Shown in pieces: positions 37,717-46,224 of a DNA stretch of 64,000 nt. The DNA comes from Streptomyces sp. NBC_00878 (GTDB lineage: Bacteria; Actinomycetota; Actinomycetes; Streptomycetales; Streptomycetaceae): NCBI RefSeq assembly GCF_026341515.1, contig NZ_JAPEOK010000001.1, positions 6,758,001 to 6,822,000 of the forward strand. Reading direction: 5' to 3'. The notes beneath the pieces are model-generated. The model was not told the origin of the DNA, ran no database searches, and was given only the letters and a program-made list of their open reading frames with translations. The translations under genes were made by a program, and so were the position numbers. Position 1 is the stretch's first letter. Each line of letters opens with the position of its first letter.

Positions 37717-38799
37717 CTAGTCCGCCAACCGCAGCGCGTACAGCGCCAGTTGGGCCCTGAAGCGGGCCTGTGGGTCGCTCAGGCGGTAGCCCAGTGCGGA
37801 TTCCACTCCTGCGAGGCGGGCGGCGACCGAGCTGTGGTGGAGGTGGAGGTCGGTCGCGGCGTGGCGGAGGGAGCCGGTGCGCAGGAGGGCGGTCAGGGCG
37901 GCGAGGGCCGCCGGGCCGCCCTTGCCCTCGGCGAGTTCGGCCAGGGCGCGCACGTCGGGCTGGGCCCGCAGCCGGTCGACGGGAATGTCGGCGAGCAGTG
38001 CCACCGGCCCGAGGGTGTCGTGGTCGACGACGGCCTCGTCGGGCAGCCCGGCCGCGTCGACCGCGAACCGCAGGGCGAGCCGGGCCTGCGCCCAGGAGAC
38101 CCCGGCGTCCAGGGCGGGCGCGCTGCCGCCGATCCCGATCCGTACGCCCTCGGCGCCCTGCTCACGGAGGAACGCCCGCAAGTCGTCGGCGGCCGACGCG
38201 GCACCCGGCACCAGCGCCACGGCGAGCGGGCCGACCGCGGCGACCCGCACACCGGGACGCAGTTCGCGTCGCCCGAGCACGGCCACCGAGGAGGTCCCGG
38301 CGACGGCGACGACCCGCAGCGGCTGTTCGGGCACCAGGCCCAGCAGGCGCAGCGCCCGCGCCCGGTCCTCGACGGCCTCGCGCTCCGACAGCACCCGCTC
38401 GACGAGCGCCGGGTCCGCCACCTGATGAGGCGCGCTGTCCTGCTCACGGCTGCCGTGTACGACGCCCGCGGCGATGGCCATCCACTCCAGCACCAACTCG
38501 TCGAAGGGCCCCGGCGCCCCCGGCCGCTCCAGCCACACCCGGCCGCCCGGCGCGAACTCGGCACTCCTGGAGACCGTGCCGACAGGCCCCGCCGGTACGG
38601 TCCCGGCCGGCCCGAACCGCACCACACGCCCGCCCACCTCAAGCCCCGCGGGACACTCGGCCAGCCCGGCCGTGGACCGCACGAGCGACTCGGCGTCGAG
38701 CCGCCCGGCCCCGAGCAGCGCCTCGAAGTGCGCGATGACCCGCAGCGCCGCGGCAGCGTCCGCGTCGAGGGCCGACAGCCGTAGCAGCAGTCCCTTCAT
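37717..38799 (-). CDS. PucR/CdaR-type transcriptional regulator
   Basis: This 360-residue regulator starts MKGLLLRLSALDADAAAALRVIAHFEALL. It has a GAF-like or sensing N-terminal region, a middle GGDEF-like PucR/CdaR domain and a C-terminal helix-turn-helix near GSLRHAATDLHLHHSSVAARLAGVESALG, the HTH_30 signature. Such proteins regulate purine, sugar-acid or amino-acid catabolism genes. The target is unknown. It is convergent with the HSL esterase and divergent from a small membrane protein across a 13-bp tandem repeat. Confidence 0.88.
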   Translation of the reverse strand: MKGLLLRLSALDADAAAALRVIAHFEALLGAGRLDAESLVRSTAGLAECPAGLEVGGRVVRFGPAGTVPAGPVGTVSRSAEFAPGGRVWLERPGAPGPFDELVLEWMAIAAGVVHGSREQDSAPHQVADPALVERVLSEREAVEDRARALRLLGLVPEQPLRVVAVAGTSSVAVLGRRELRPGVRVAAVGPLAVALVPGAASAADDLRAFLREQGAEGVRIGIGGSAPALDAGVSWAQARLALRFAVDAAGLPDEAVVDHDTLGPVALLADIPVDRLRAQPDVRALAELAEGKGGPAALAALTALLRTGSLRHAATDLHLHHSSVAARLAGVESALGYRLSDPQARFRAQLALYALRLAD

Positions 38800-38828
38800 G
38801 ACCTGGGAGTCTAGGCCGTGGGTGGGGC

Positions 38829-38919
38829 GTACGGGTCGGTGGTACGGGTGGGTGGTACGGGCCGGTGGTACGGGCCGGTGGTACGGGCCGGTGGTACGGG
38901 TGGGTAGAACGGGTCGGTC
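38829..38919. repeat. Seven tandem copies of a 13-bp repeat
   Basis: The unit GTACGGGCCGGTG, with variants, repeats seven times (7 x 13 = 91 bp) in the divergent region between the PucR-type regulator and a membrane-protein gene. The unit length is not a multiple of three, so the array is not coding. Partial repeats extend to 38945. Confidence 0.8.
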
Positions 38920-38975
38920 GTGCGCTCCCGTCGTGCGCTCTCGTCGTGCGGCTGGGAGGAATGGCCCAGCGATCT

Positions 38976-38989
38976 GAGTACGCGTACTC
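38976..38989. promoter_or_regulatory. 14-bp perfect palindrome upstream of 39027
   Basis: GAGTACGCGTACTC is a perfect inverted repeat located 37 bp before the ATG of the downstream gene. Its size, symmetry and position suit a dimeric repressor operator. The identity of the regulator is unknown. Confidence 0.5.
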
Positions 38990-39026
38990 TGTCGGCCCCG
39001 CGTACGACTGGGGAACTCTCGTTCCC

Positions 39027-39554
39027 ATGACCGAGAAGCTGCTGGGCCTCCTGTCGAAGCGCCCCTGGACGGAACGCTGGCTGACCCGCCTGCTGGGTGC
39101 CGCCCTGTCCTCGGCGGCGTACCTCCTCTGTCTCCCCTGGGACCTGCGCAACCGCCCCGAGTCACCCGGTTCGACGACCGAGACGACCCCGGTGACCGTC
39201 CTCGGTGTCGCGGTCCTGGCCGTGTTCCTGCTCCTCCTGGCCGTGTACTTCGGTCACCGCGACGCCCTCGCCTGGCCCCTGCTCCTGGTGGCGGGGCCCC
39301 CGGCGACCCTCATGTACCTCTCGTTCCGCACGGACCCCGAGCCGCCGGACGCGTCCATGTGGCCGCTGACCTGGGCGTTCTCCACGCTCATCATGGCGGC
39401 GGGGGTGCTCGTCGCGGCGTCCGTGGCCCGGCAGTTCAGGCAGGACACGGGGGACTCCATGGAGGGGTTGGTGTTCGCTCACTCCTCGTCGGGAGCGGGC
39501 GGTGGTTCCTCGGCCGTCACGCGCCCGTCGTGGAACCCGGGCGGACGATCATGA
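39027..39554 (+). CDS. Integral membrane protein, 175 aa
   Basis: This protein has four hydrophobic segments (SSAAYLLCL, VLGVAVLAVFLLLLAVYFG, LLLVAGPPATLMYLSF and TLIMAAGVLVAASVA) and a Gly/Ser tail. No family was recognised. ATG 39027 starts MTEKLLGLLSKRPW; a possible earlier ATG at 38961 would add a head over the 14-bp palindrome. The last 38 bp overlap the convergent neighbour. Confidence 0.7.
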   Translation: MTEKLLGLLSKRPWTERWLTRLLGAALSSAAYLLCLPWDLRNRPESPGSTTETTPVTVLGVAVLAVFLLLLAVYFGHRDALAWPLLLVAGPPATLMYLSFRTDPEPPDASMWPLTWAFSTLIMAAGVLVAASVARQFRQDTGDSMEGLVFAHSSSGAGGGSSAVTRPSWNPGGRS

Positions 39555-40044
39555 GGATCGTGACGGTGGCCCAGAGCAGGTTGAAGATGCCGGTGAACAT
39601 GGCGAGCCGGACGGTCACGCGGGAGTCCGTGGCGACGCCGGTGGCTGCCCCGGTGGTCGCCCCGGTGGTCGCGTCGGCACCGGCCGCCGCGGTCCCGTCC
39701 GCCGCCTCCACCGCTTCGAGGAGCTCCTCCTGACGCGGCAGCACCAGGGCCAGCAGGACCGCCGCCGCGATCCCGGTCAGCGCCATCGAGGCGATCAGCC
39801 AGGCGTCGTCGAGTACGCCCATGCTCATGGCCGTGGCGAAACCGAGGACGGGGACGGCGATGCCGAGGCCCGCGTACACCCGGCAGATCCGGTGCAGCAG
39901 CCGTAGCGTCTCCGCCGCGCGCTGGTCGCCCGGATCGGCAAGGGCGCGGCGCGCGCTGGGCGGGAACATGCTGGCCGCCACGGCGACGGGCCCGACGGCA
40001 ACGATCGCGGCGAGGACGTGGAGAACGAGGAGGAACTTGGTCAC
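39517..40044 (-). CDS. DUF2269-like membrane protein
   Basis: This 175-residue protein starts MTKFLLVLHVLAAIVAVGPVAVAAS, a pattern of the DUF2269 four-helix membrane family. The helices are at about 1-25, 55-72, 80-100 and 145-170. The loop between helices 3 and 4 has an ATTGATTGAATGVAT low-complexity repeat. The function is unknown. The 3' end overlaps the convergent upstream gene by 38 bp. Confidence 0.75.
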   Translation of the reverse strand: MTKFLLVLHVLAAIVAVGPVAVAASMFPPSARRALADPGDQRAAETLRLLHRICRVYAGLGIAVPVLGFATAMSMGVLDDAWLIASMALTGIAAAVLLALVLPRQEELLEAVEAADGTAAAGADATTGATTGAATGVATDSRVTVRLAMFTGIFNLLWATVTILMIVRPGSTTGA

Positions 40045-40262
40045 GAGGGGACGGTAGACGGCGGACCGGATCTTGAGGAAGTGGCGGTATTGCCAAGGTC
40101 CAACGGATTTTCGCCAGCCCGGTGCCAGCGGTGCCAGCGGTGTCAGGGGCGGTTGTCAGCTGGTTCCGATGGGCGGTTCCCCGGCCGTCGGCCACGAGCG
40201 GCGGGCCGGCAGCAGGCTGACGCGCGGTTGGCCAGAATCCGCGCTACCCCTACTCTTTCGCC

Positions 40263-41216
40263 ATGCACACCGTGGCCGTACTGGCACTCGACCAGGTCAT
40301 CCCGTTCGACCTCTCCGCGCCGATCGACACCTTCAACTGGGCCCGGCTGCCGGACGGCCGCGCGCCCTACCGGATCAAGGTCTGCTCGGTGACCGAGGAA
40401 GTGAGCGCGGGCCCGTTCACCGTACGGGCGCCGTACGGTCTGGAGGCGCTGGCCGAGGCCGACACGATCGTCGTGCCGGGCACCACCGACCCGACCGTCC
40501 CGCTGCCGCCGGGAGTGGCCGAGGCCCTGTGCGCGGCGGCGGCGAACGGGACGCGCATCGCGTCGGTCTGCGTCGGCGCGTTCATCTTCGCCGCCACCGG
40601 TCTGCTGGACGGGCAGCGGGCGACGACGCACTGGATCGCGGCCGCGGACCTGGCCGCCATGTACCCGAAGGTGACGGTCGACCCGAACGTCCTCTACGTC
40701 GACAACGGCCAGTTCCTCACCTCGGCCGGCGCCGCCGCGGCGATGGACATGTGCCTGCACATGATCCGCCTGGACTACGGCTCGGCCGTCGCCGCACACG
40801 CGGCCCGGATGTCCGTGATGCCGCTCGAACGGGAGGGCGGGCAGGCCCAGTTCATCGTCCACGCCCAGCCGCCGGCCCCCGCCGGTACGACGATGGAACC
40901 CCTGCTGAGCTGGCTGGAGGAGCACTCCGACCGCGACCTGACCCTGGACGACATCGCAGCCCGGGCGGGCACGAGCGCCCGTACGCTCAACCGCCGGTTC
41001 CGCGAACAGACCGGGACCACGCCCTTGCAGTGGCTGCACCTGGCGCGGGTGCGCCGCGCCCAGCACCTCCTGGAGACCACGACCCATCCGGTCGAACGGA
41101 TCGCGGTCCAGGCGGGGTTCGGCTCACCGACGGCCTTCCGCGACCGCTTCAAGCGGGTGGTGGGAACGAGCCCGCAGGCCTACCGGAGGGCGTTCCGGGG
41201 AGCGCCGGTGAGCTAG
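40263..41216 (+). CDS. GlxA-type regulator (DJ-1/PfpI domain plus AraC HTH)
   Basis: This 317-residue regulator has a DJ-1/PfpI-like N-terminal domain starting TVAVLALDQVIPFDLSAPIDTFNWA and the nucleophile-elbow-like VCVGAFIFAATGLL. The C-terminal AraC domain has LDDIAARAGTSARTLNRRFREQTG and VERIAVQAGFGSPTAFRDRFKRV helix-turn-helices. It controls unknown target genes, often amine or amide metabolism. ATG 40263 gives a normal length. Confidence 0.93.
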   Translation: MHTVAVLALDQVIPFDLSAPIDTFNWARLPDGRAPYRIKVCSVTEEVSAGPFTVRAPYGLEALAEADTIVVPGTTDPTVPLPPGVAEALCAAAANGTRIASVCVGAFIFAATGLLDGQRATTHWIAAADLAAMYPKVTVDPNVLYVDNGQFLTSAGAAAAMDMCLHMIRLDYGSAVAAHAARMSVMPLEREGGQAQFIVHAQPPAPAGTTMEPLLSWLEEHSDRDLTLDDIAARAGTSARTLNRRFREQTGTTPLQWLHLARVRRAQHLLETTTHPVERIAVQAGFGSPTAFRDRFKRVVGTSPQAYRRAFRGAPVS

Positions 41217-41269
41217 GCCCCGGCCCCTCCCTGCTTGTTGGCGCCCCCGTAGGGCGAGGCAATTGTCGT

Positions 41270-41317
41270 GTGAGTCCCAGCGACACGCCGGGTTCACGGC
41301 GTGTCGCTGGGACTCAC
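41270..41317. terminator. 21-bp perfect hairpin after the GlxA-type gene
   Basis: GTGAGTCCCAGCGACACGCCG (41270-41290) is exactly complementary to 41297-41317 with a 6-nt GGTTCA loop. It lies 53 bp after the GlxA stop, upstream of the convergent small-protein gene. No T-tract follows. It is a strong terminator or structured repeat. Confidence 0.7.
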
Positions 41318-41404
41318 AACCCACTTGCCGGGGATCTGACGGGATCGCCAACAGCGTCGGGGAGACCCCGGGGAGGGGCCGGAGCGGCCTCCGAAGGAGC
41401 CGAC

Positions 41405-41707
41405 TCAGCCCCGCCGGTCGGCCACCGCCCAGGACGCCAGCGCCACGGCCCCGGCCACCCCGAACACCGCGGGCCACGCCCCCACCTTCTTGGCGAGCGG
41501 ATGCGATCCGGCGAACCCGGCGACGTACGCGACCGTCAGCGCACCGGCCGCCCGCCCACCGGCCTGCTGCCGCCACCGCTGCGCCGCCGCGGCCCCGGCG
41601 ACAGCGAGTACGACCCCGCCCAGCGGGCGCTTCTTGGTCCAGCGGGCGACCCCGTACCCACCGATGAGCCCACTGGCGGCCACCGCCGCGGCCGGTACCT
41701 TCGCCAT
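41405..41707 (-). CDS. Small Ala/Gly-rich membrane protein, 100 aa
   Basis: The protein starts MAKVPAAAVAASGLIGGYGVARWTKKRPLGG and has three hydrophobic segments rich in Ala and Gly (helix positions about 5-22, 28-45 and 75-95). Ribosome binding site AGGAGG lies 5 nt before ATG 41707. No family was recognised; it is probably a conserved streptomycete inner-membrane protein. Confidence 0.7.
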   Translation of the reverse strand: MAKVPAAAVAASGLIGGYGVARWTKKRPLGGVVLAVAGAAAAQRWRQQAGGRAAGALTVAYVAGFAGSHPLAKKVGAWPAVFGVAGAVALASWAVADRRG

Positions 41708-41816
41708 CACTGCCTCCTGATGCTGCTTCCGTACGGGCTTCCGTACGGTCGACCGAGGCTAACCCGTGCCTATCGGGGGCCTGCCGTACCGGGTGCCCGC
41801 CCTACCCGTGCCCGCT

Positions 41817-42641
41817 CTACACGGGGGCGCCCGGCACCACCTCGTCCGAGATCGGCAGGCCCAGCCCCGCCACGGCACGGGAGACCAGCCGGGCCATCTC
41901 GACCGCGCCGCGCTCCTGGAAGTGGGTGTTGTCCTGGGCGCCGTTGGGGAAGTTCGGGTACTGCCCCGCGGCCAGCCACAGGAAGATCCCCTTGGACGCC
42001 TCGATCCCGATCCCGTCGAGGTAGGTCCGGCTGGCCGCCGAGAGGTCGACCAGCGGGGCACCCTCCTCCCGCGCGACCGCCCGCGCGGCATCCACGTACG
42101 CCGGGAAGGAGACGTTGAACTTCCCGGTCGCCGTGTTGTAGGAGCGCCGCGACACCGGTGTCACGACGACGGGCGTGGCACCCCGGGCCCGGGTCGCGCG
42201 GATGTAGTCGTTGCGCAGGTACTCCTTGTAGTCGGCGGGTGACGTGTACCGCTCGGGATTGCTCACGGTCGCGTCGTTGTGCCCGAACTGCACGAAGAGG
42301 TAGTCGCCGGACCTGATCACCTGATGGATCGCGGCAAGCCGCCCCTGCTCGATGAAGGACCGCGAACTCCGCCCGCCGATCGCGTGGTTGGCGACGGTGA
42401 TGTTCGAGGTCAGATACGCGGACAGCTTCTGCCCCCAGCCCGCCTGGGGGTAGAAGCGGGAGTTGTACGTCTGGGCGGTGGAGTCGCTGGCGATGTAGAC
42501 GGTGCCGGTCGCGGCCACGGCGGCTGCAGCGGCAGCGGTACCGGGCAGACCCAGGGCGCCGAGGGCTCCGGCGCCGACCGCACCCGCGGTACCGATGAGG
42601 AACCGTCTACGGCTTCTGCTCACACTGGCGTTGCGGCTCAT
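41817..42641 (-). CDS. TAT-secreted SGNH hydrolase (rhamnogalacturonan acetylesterase-like)
   Basis: This 274-residue exoenzyme has a twin-arginine signal, with RSRRRFLIGTAGAVGAGALG giving SRRRFL near residue 10, and an AAA-AAVAA cleavage zone near 40. SGNH blocks are ASDSTAQ (Ser in block I, GDSL replaced by SDST), GGRSSRSF (Gly) and QFGHND (Asn/Asp region). The C-terminal DNTHFQERGA supplies D and H. This pattern is shared with pectin acetylesterases. It probably deacetylates plant polysaccharides outside the cell. Confidence 0.9.
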   Translation of the reverse strand: MSRNASVSRSRRRFLIGTAGAVGAGALGALGLPGTAAAAAAVAATGTVYIASDSTAQTYNSRFYPQAGWGQKLSAYLTSNITVANHAIGGRSSRSFIEQGRLAAIHQVIRSGDYLFVQFGHNDATVSNPERYTSPADYKEYLRNDYIRATRARGATPVVVTPVSRRSYNTATGKFNVSFPAYVDAARAVAREEGAPLVDLSAASRTYLDGIGIEASKGIFLWLAAGQYPNFPNGAQDNTHFQERGAVEMARLVSRAVAGLGLPISDEVVPGAPV

Positions 42642-42726
42642 CTGACCTTCCCTGCACAGGAGTTGGGGAACTGTCAGAGGAAGGTGGCAGCCGCACAGGG
42701 AAAGGTTGCCGGGGCCCCACGGGGTC

Positions 42727-43413
42727 TCACTGGCGTGCGTCCGTCAGCCAAGTGCGCCAGACGTGGCGGCTGTTGGGCATCTCGGGCCGGTCCAGCATCC
42801 ACAGCACATACCCGGCGTGCAACTGAGCCCAGGGATTCTCCGAACGCCGGGCCCCCTCCAGCCGTACCCGCAGCGGGTCCCCGTCGACGACCCGGGCGAT
42901 ACGCACGTACGCGCGATCCTTACAGCGGTAGGCACGCCGTACGACGATCTCCACCAGGTCGATCAGTTTGGCCCGGGCCATCGGATCCTGTCCGACGGTG
43001 TCCGTGGCCAGATCCCGGATGAGCCCTTCCTTCGTCCCCCACGCCTTGGCATGGCTGGTCCACTCCTCCGGATACCGGGCCTCCCACTCCAGGAAGAGCA
43101 GCGCGTAGGGCAGCCCGGGCCACGAGACGAGGTCCTCGTAGTCCAGTCTGTCCCACACCCCGTCGGGCAACGAGCGGCTCCGGAACCGCAGGTACTCCTC
43201 GTGGGCCAACCGCAGAACCGGATCCTCGTACGGGTACTTCACCCCGCGCCCCTGCAGCGTCAGCAGCGTCTGGTTGAACCGATCCTGAGCCTCCGCGGTC
43301 GCTTTCCGGGCGGAGGCCAAGTGATCGAGAGCGGCGGCCCGTTCGGCCGGATCGCTCGCGATCAGTCCGTGTGCCCACGCCAGCCGCTCGTCCCACGCCC
43401 GGGCGTCGTCCAT
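42727..43413 (-). CDS. Hypothetical protein, 228 aa
   Basis: This cytoplasmic protein starts MDDARAWDERLAWAHGLIAS and is rich in Trp, Arg, Glu and Leu. Its helices (LDHLASARKATAEAQDRFNQTLLTLQ) are followed by YPYEDPVLRLAHEEYLRFRS and a C-terminal WRTWLTDARQ. No signal or membrane segment is present, and no family was recognised. ATG 43413 is used, but upstream in-frame codons exist to 43455. Codon use is host-like. Confidence 0.65.
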   Translation of the reverse strand: MDDARAWDERLAWAHGLIASDPAERAAALDHLASARKATAEAQDRFNQTLLTLQGRGVKYPYEDPVLRLAHEEYLRFRSRSLPDGVWDRLDYEDLVSWPGLPYALLFLEWEARYPEEWTSHAKAWGTKEGLIRDLATDTVGQDPMARAKLIDLVEIVVRRAYRCKDRAYVRIARVVDGDPLRVRLEGARRSENPWAQLHAGYVLWMLDRPEMPNSRHVWRTWLTDARQ

Positions 43414-43524
43414 GTCCGCCCCGCGTCCTCTCCCATACCCCATGGGACCGATCATCCCCGAGCGCGCCGCGCTCCGCTCCTCCGGGCACCGGTACCGGGA
43501 GGGGCGGGGGTGGCGCGTCTCAGA

Positions 43525-44028
43525 TCATCCGGCGCAGAGCGTGTCGGATCGGCGGACGCACAGCGTCCCGGATCGGCCGGGACAGGGCGTGTCGGATTGG
43601 CCGGCGCAGAGCGTCACATTGGCGGTGCCGCCTCTGGACACGGTCTTGGGGGTGTGGGGGTCCACCTGGATGACCGTGCCAGGCTCGCCGTACTTGCCGC
43701 AGTCGATCTCGCTGACCGTGCCCAGCCTGGTCTGGGTCTTCGCGATCTTCACCATGATCCGCCGGACGTAGGCGTCCGGGGCGTCCTTGGCCGCGATGGT
43801 GCGCCACTTGCGGCAGATCCGCTCCAGGGTTTCCTGGACCAGGTCCTCCGCCGTCTCACGGTTCCCGGTCAGAACGAGGGCGCCACGGAACAACGGGCCC
43901 GACCGCGCGGCGACGAACCCATGGAAGTCCATCTCCACCCACTCGCCCCCGGCCCTGCCCCTTACCCCGGCCCCGCCCCCGGCCTCACCGCGACCGGCAC
44001 TCAGCTTCCCCTCGGTTACCAGATCCAC
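43525..44028 (-). pseudogene. Truncated SigE-family sigma factor fused to a PASTA-like tail
   Basis: The frame starts at GTG 44028 with a GGGAGGAG site. It contains ECF sigma region 2 (DFHGFVAARSGPLFRGALVLTG then AEDLVQETLERICRKWR), but sigma region 4 is missing. After YVRRIMV the sequence turns into KIAKTQTRLGTVSEIDCGKYGEPGTV, like a PASTA-domain tail, then a short repeat of SDTLCAG/SGTLCV type. An in-frame deletion joining a sigma gene to a neighbouring PASTA gene would explain it. Without region 4 it cannot read -35 elements, so it is called a pseudogene. Confidence 0.6.
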
Positions 44029-44263
44029 ACGCTCCTCCCTTCCTGTCACCCCCTCGACGCGGAAGCCGCGTTTTCTGCTGCACGGCGAGGGTGAGACCTG
44101 GGTCACAGGCGGGACGGCTTCGCCTGCGAGGCGCTGTCGCGAGGCGCTGTCGCGAGGCACGTAGTGCGTTCGCAGCCGGGCAGGCGCACTCTGGAATCAG
44201 TGGGGAACAGCTGGAGACAGCCGTCAGAGGCAGCTTGGAACAGCGGTTCCGGAGGTGATCGTG

Positions 44264-44548
44264 ATGATGACGAAGACGATGAAGACCGCTGTCGGATGGC
44301 ACATAGAGCTGGAATTCGAGGAGGACGACAACCGCACCCGCGCGGCCGCCCTCGTACGTCTCCCCGACGGAAACGAGGTACGGGCCCACGGCTACGCGAG
44401 CCGCCACCCCGTCGACTCGAACCAGCCGAGGGTCGGCGAGGAGGTGGCCGGCGCCAGGGCTCTCAACGAACTGGCGATGCAACTGCTGACCAAGGCCCAC
44501 GACGAAATAGACGAGGCCTCGGGCCGGACATCACGCCCGCTGACCTGA
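44264..44548 (+). CDS. DUF1876 domain-containing protein
   Basis: This 94-residue protein has the DUF1876 pattern: WHIELEFEEDDNRTRAAALVRLPDG, RAHGYASRHP and EVAGARALNELAMQLLTKAHDEI. It is a small soluble protein of the dsRBD-like family of unknown function, common in streptomycetes. GGAGG precedes ATG 44264 by 8 nt. Confidence 0.85.
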   Translation: MMTKTMKTAVGWHIELEFEEDDNRTRAAALVRLPDGNEVRAHGYASRHPVDSNQPRVGEEVAGARALNELAMQLLTKAHDEIDEASGRTSRPLT

Positions 44549-44870
44549 GCGGCGGGGCAATGAGTTGTGTTCACCCTGAACGTGCAGGTCGCGAGGGTGG
44601 CGTGGGTGGGTGATGCCGTACTCGTGCTGGCTGTCGGGGGTTGTCCGCGGTGTAGATCGTCGGTCTGCGGGCGATCTCGTGCTGGTTGAGGATCACCAGC
44701 GCGTATTCGAGCCGTGAGCCCAGCCCACGTTCAGGCACAGCTTGGTCTGCTCTCGCTCGCAGCGGGTGTGGCCGAGCCGGAACACATAGCGGTGAGCGCC
44801 GCGGTGGCGCATGTCGCGAGCGCCGACCGTGACCAGGGCTTCCCGGAGCCAGACGGCCCGGTTGCAGCCG
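44549..44870 (-). pseudogene. Degraded coding remnant
   Basis: On the minus strand two reading frames carry protein-like stretches. One, about 44705-44870, reads NRAVWLREALVTVGARDMRHRG then HRYVFRLGHTRCE. A second, about 44600-44720, reads SRLEYALVILNQHEIARRPTIYT. They are out of frame with each other, consistent with a frameshifted remnant. I do not recognise the family. Confidence 0.4.
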
Positions 44871-44877
44871 GCCCGCG

Positions 44878-44972
44878 ACAGAGACCCTCACGCGGAGGAG
44901 ACAGAGACCCTCACGCGGAGGAGACAGAGACCCTCACACGGAGGAGACAGAGACCCTCACACGGAGGAGCGG
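44878..44972. repeat. Four tandem copies of a 23-bp repeat
   Basis: The unit GAGACCCTCACGCGGAGGAGACA, with ACACGG in the third and fourth copies, repeats at 44881, 44904, 44927 and 44950. The last copy contains the 3' end and stop of the AraC-type gene, so the array looks like serial duplications of that gene end. Confidence 0.85.
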
Positions 44973-45925
44973 GGATGGTTCTGGTCGCGCCAGGCGCGAG
45001 GCGAGATTCCGTATGCCTGTTTGAACACCTTGCTGAAGTGGGTCGCCTCCACGAAGCCCCACCTTCGGCCTATCGCTGCGATCGTCCGCAGTCGGCCGTT
45101 CGGGCCGGCCAGCTCTCGCCTGCATTCGGCCAGGCGGCGTGTACGGATCCAGTCTCCGAGGGTGATGCCCGACCGGGACAGCACAGCGTAGAGATGACGC
45201 ACGGAGATGGCGTGTGCGGCGGCTATCCGTGCCGCCGACAGATCGGGATCAGCCAGGTGCTCCCGGATGTAGTGAGTGATCCGCAGGCTGAGTGTCGCCT
45301 CCAACGGGCCCTTGGCCAGGCTGGAGTTACCGTGCTGGGACGCCAAGGCGGCACGGAGCAGTTCGATGCTGGGTTCCACGACGGCGTCGGCGTGCGCGCT
45401 CTGGTGCAATTCGTCGCTGACCGCCAGTTGGGAGAAATAGGTGAAGGCGAGGCGCGCAATGGGGTTGTCGGATCCCAGGGGGACCGCGGTGATGTCTCGT
45501 AGCAACCGGTCGGGGAGCGAGAGTGCCGCGCGAGGGAACCGGATGAAGCGGTGGTCGACTCCGTCGTCGAAGAGAAGTGTGTAGGGAGCGATCGATTCGT
45601 AGACGGCGCAGTCTCCCGGCCTCAGCAGGCACTCGCGGCCGTTCTGCACCACTACGCTGCTGCCCGTCATCTGAACACCGAGAGTGACGGCCGGCTCCTC
45701 GTCCTCCCGGGCGAACCGCTCCGTCCGACGGAGAGTGACCGCGGTCGCCCGCGCCGAACAGATCTTGATGGGCCCCACGGCGCCGAGCCCTATGCGAACG
45801 GAGATGTCCTCAGCCGGAGGGCGGTGGTCGATATCGACCGCCACCATGGATTGCCACACCGCGTTCCGGATCACTTCCTCCCGGTCCCGCGGCGGTATGA
45901 ACGCGGTGTCCAGGACCGGGCTCAT
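44957..45925 (-). CDS. AraC-family transcriptional regulator
   Basis: This 322-residue regulator has an N-terminal AraC-binding-like domain with CRECLLRPGDCAVY-type cupin features and ERFAREDEEPAVTLGVQM. A C-terminal AraC helix-turn-helix pair follows: DLSAARIAAAHAISVRHLYAVLS and LRTIAAIGRRWGFVEATHFSKVFKQAYG. The last residues RDQNHPRSSV lie inside a 23-bp tandem repeat. It is transcribed towards the degraded region. The ligand and targets are unknown. Confidence 0.9.
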   Translation of the reverse strand: MSPVLDTAFIPPRDREEVIRNAVWQSMVAVDIDHRPPAEDISVRIGLGAVGPIKICSARATAVTLRRTERFAREDEEPAVTLGVQMTGSSVVVQNGRECLLRPGDCAVYESIAPYTLLFDDGVDHRFIRFPRAALSLPDRLLRDITAVPLGSDNPIARLAFTYFSQLAVSDELHQSAHADAVVEPSIELLRAALASQHGNSSLAKGPLEATLSLRITHYIREHLADPDLSAARIAAAHAISVRHLYAVLSRSGITLGDWIRTRRLAECRRELAGPNGRLRTIAAIGRRWGFVEATHFSKVFKQAYGISPRAWRDQNHPRSSV

Positions 45926-46224
45926 GAGGCAGACCTTCGTCTGCGTCGGTCATAGAGCCCGCCTTGCAGTACCTCGGCCCGTTCCCCCACAAGTTCCCCC
46001 TCGACACGGACGGTTCCCGCCGCCAGTTTGGCTGGATTCGATCTCGCTTTGCAATGGCTTCGACGGCAAACGCAGGGCCCTCGCCTGATGTGGCGTCAAC
46101 TTGAGGCTGTGCACTACGGACAAGGTTCCCTGCACGGATGACAAAGTCCGATGGTCACGGTGACCCTATGGTCCATGGGCGAGGCCGTCACTGAGACGAC
46201 ATCACCGACCAGAAGGGTTGCATC

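Noticed and set aside
38829..38919. CRISPR or coding array
   Set aside because: 13-bp units have no spacers and cannot be a stable reading frame; it is a simple tandem repeat.
44878..44972. CRISPR array
   Set aside because: Units are contiguous 23-bp copies without unique spacers and include the end of a coding gene.
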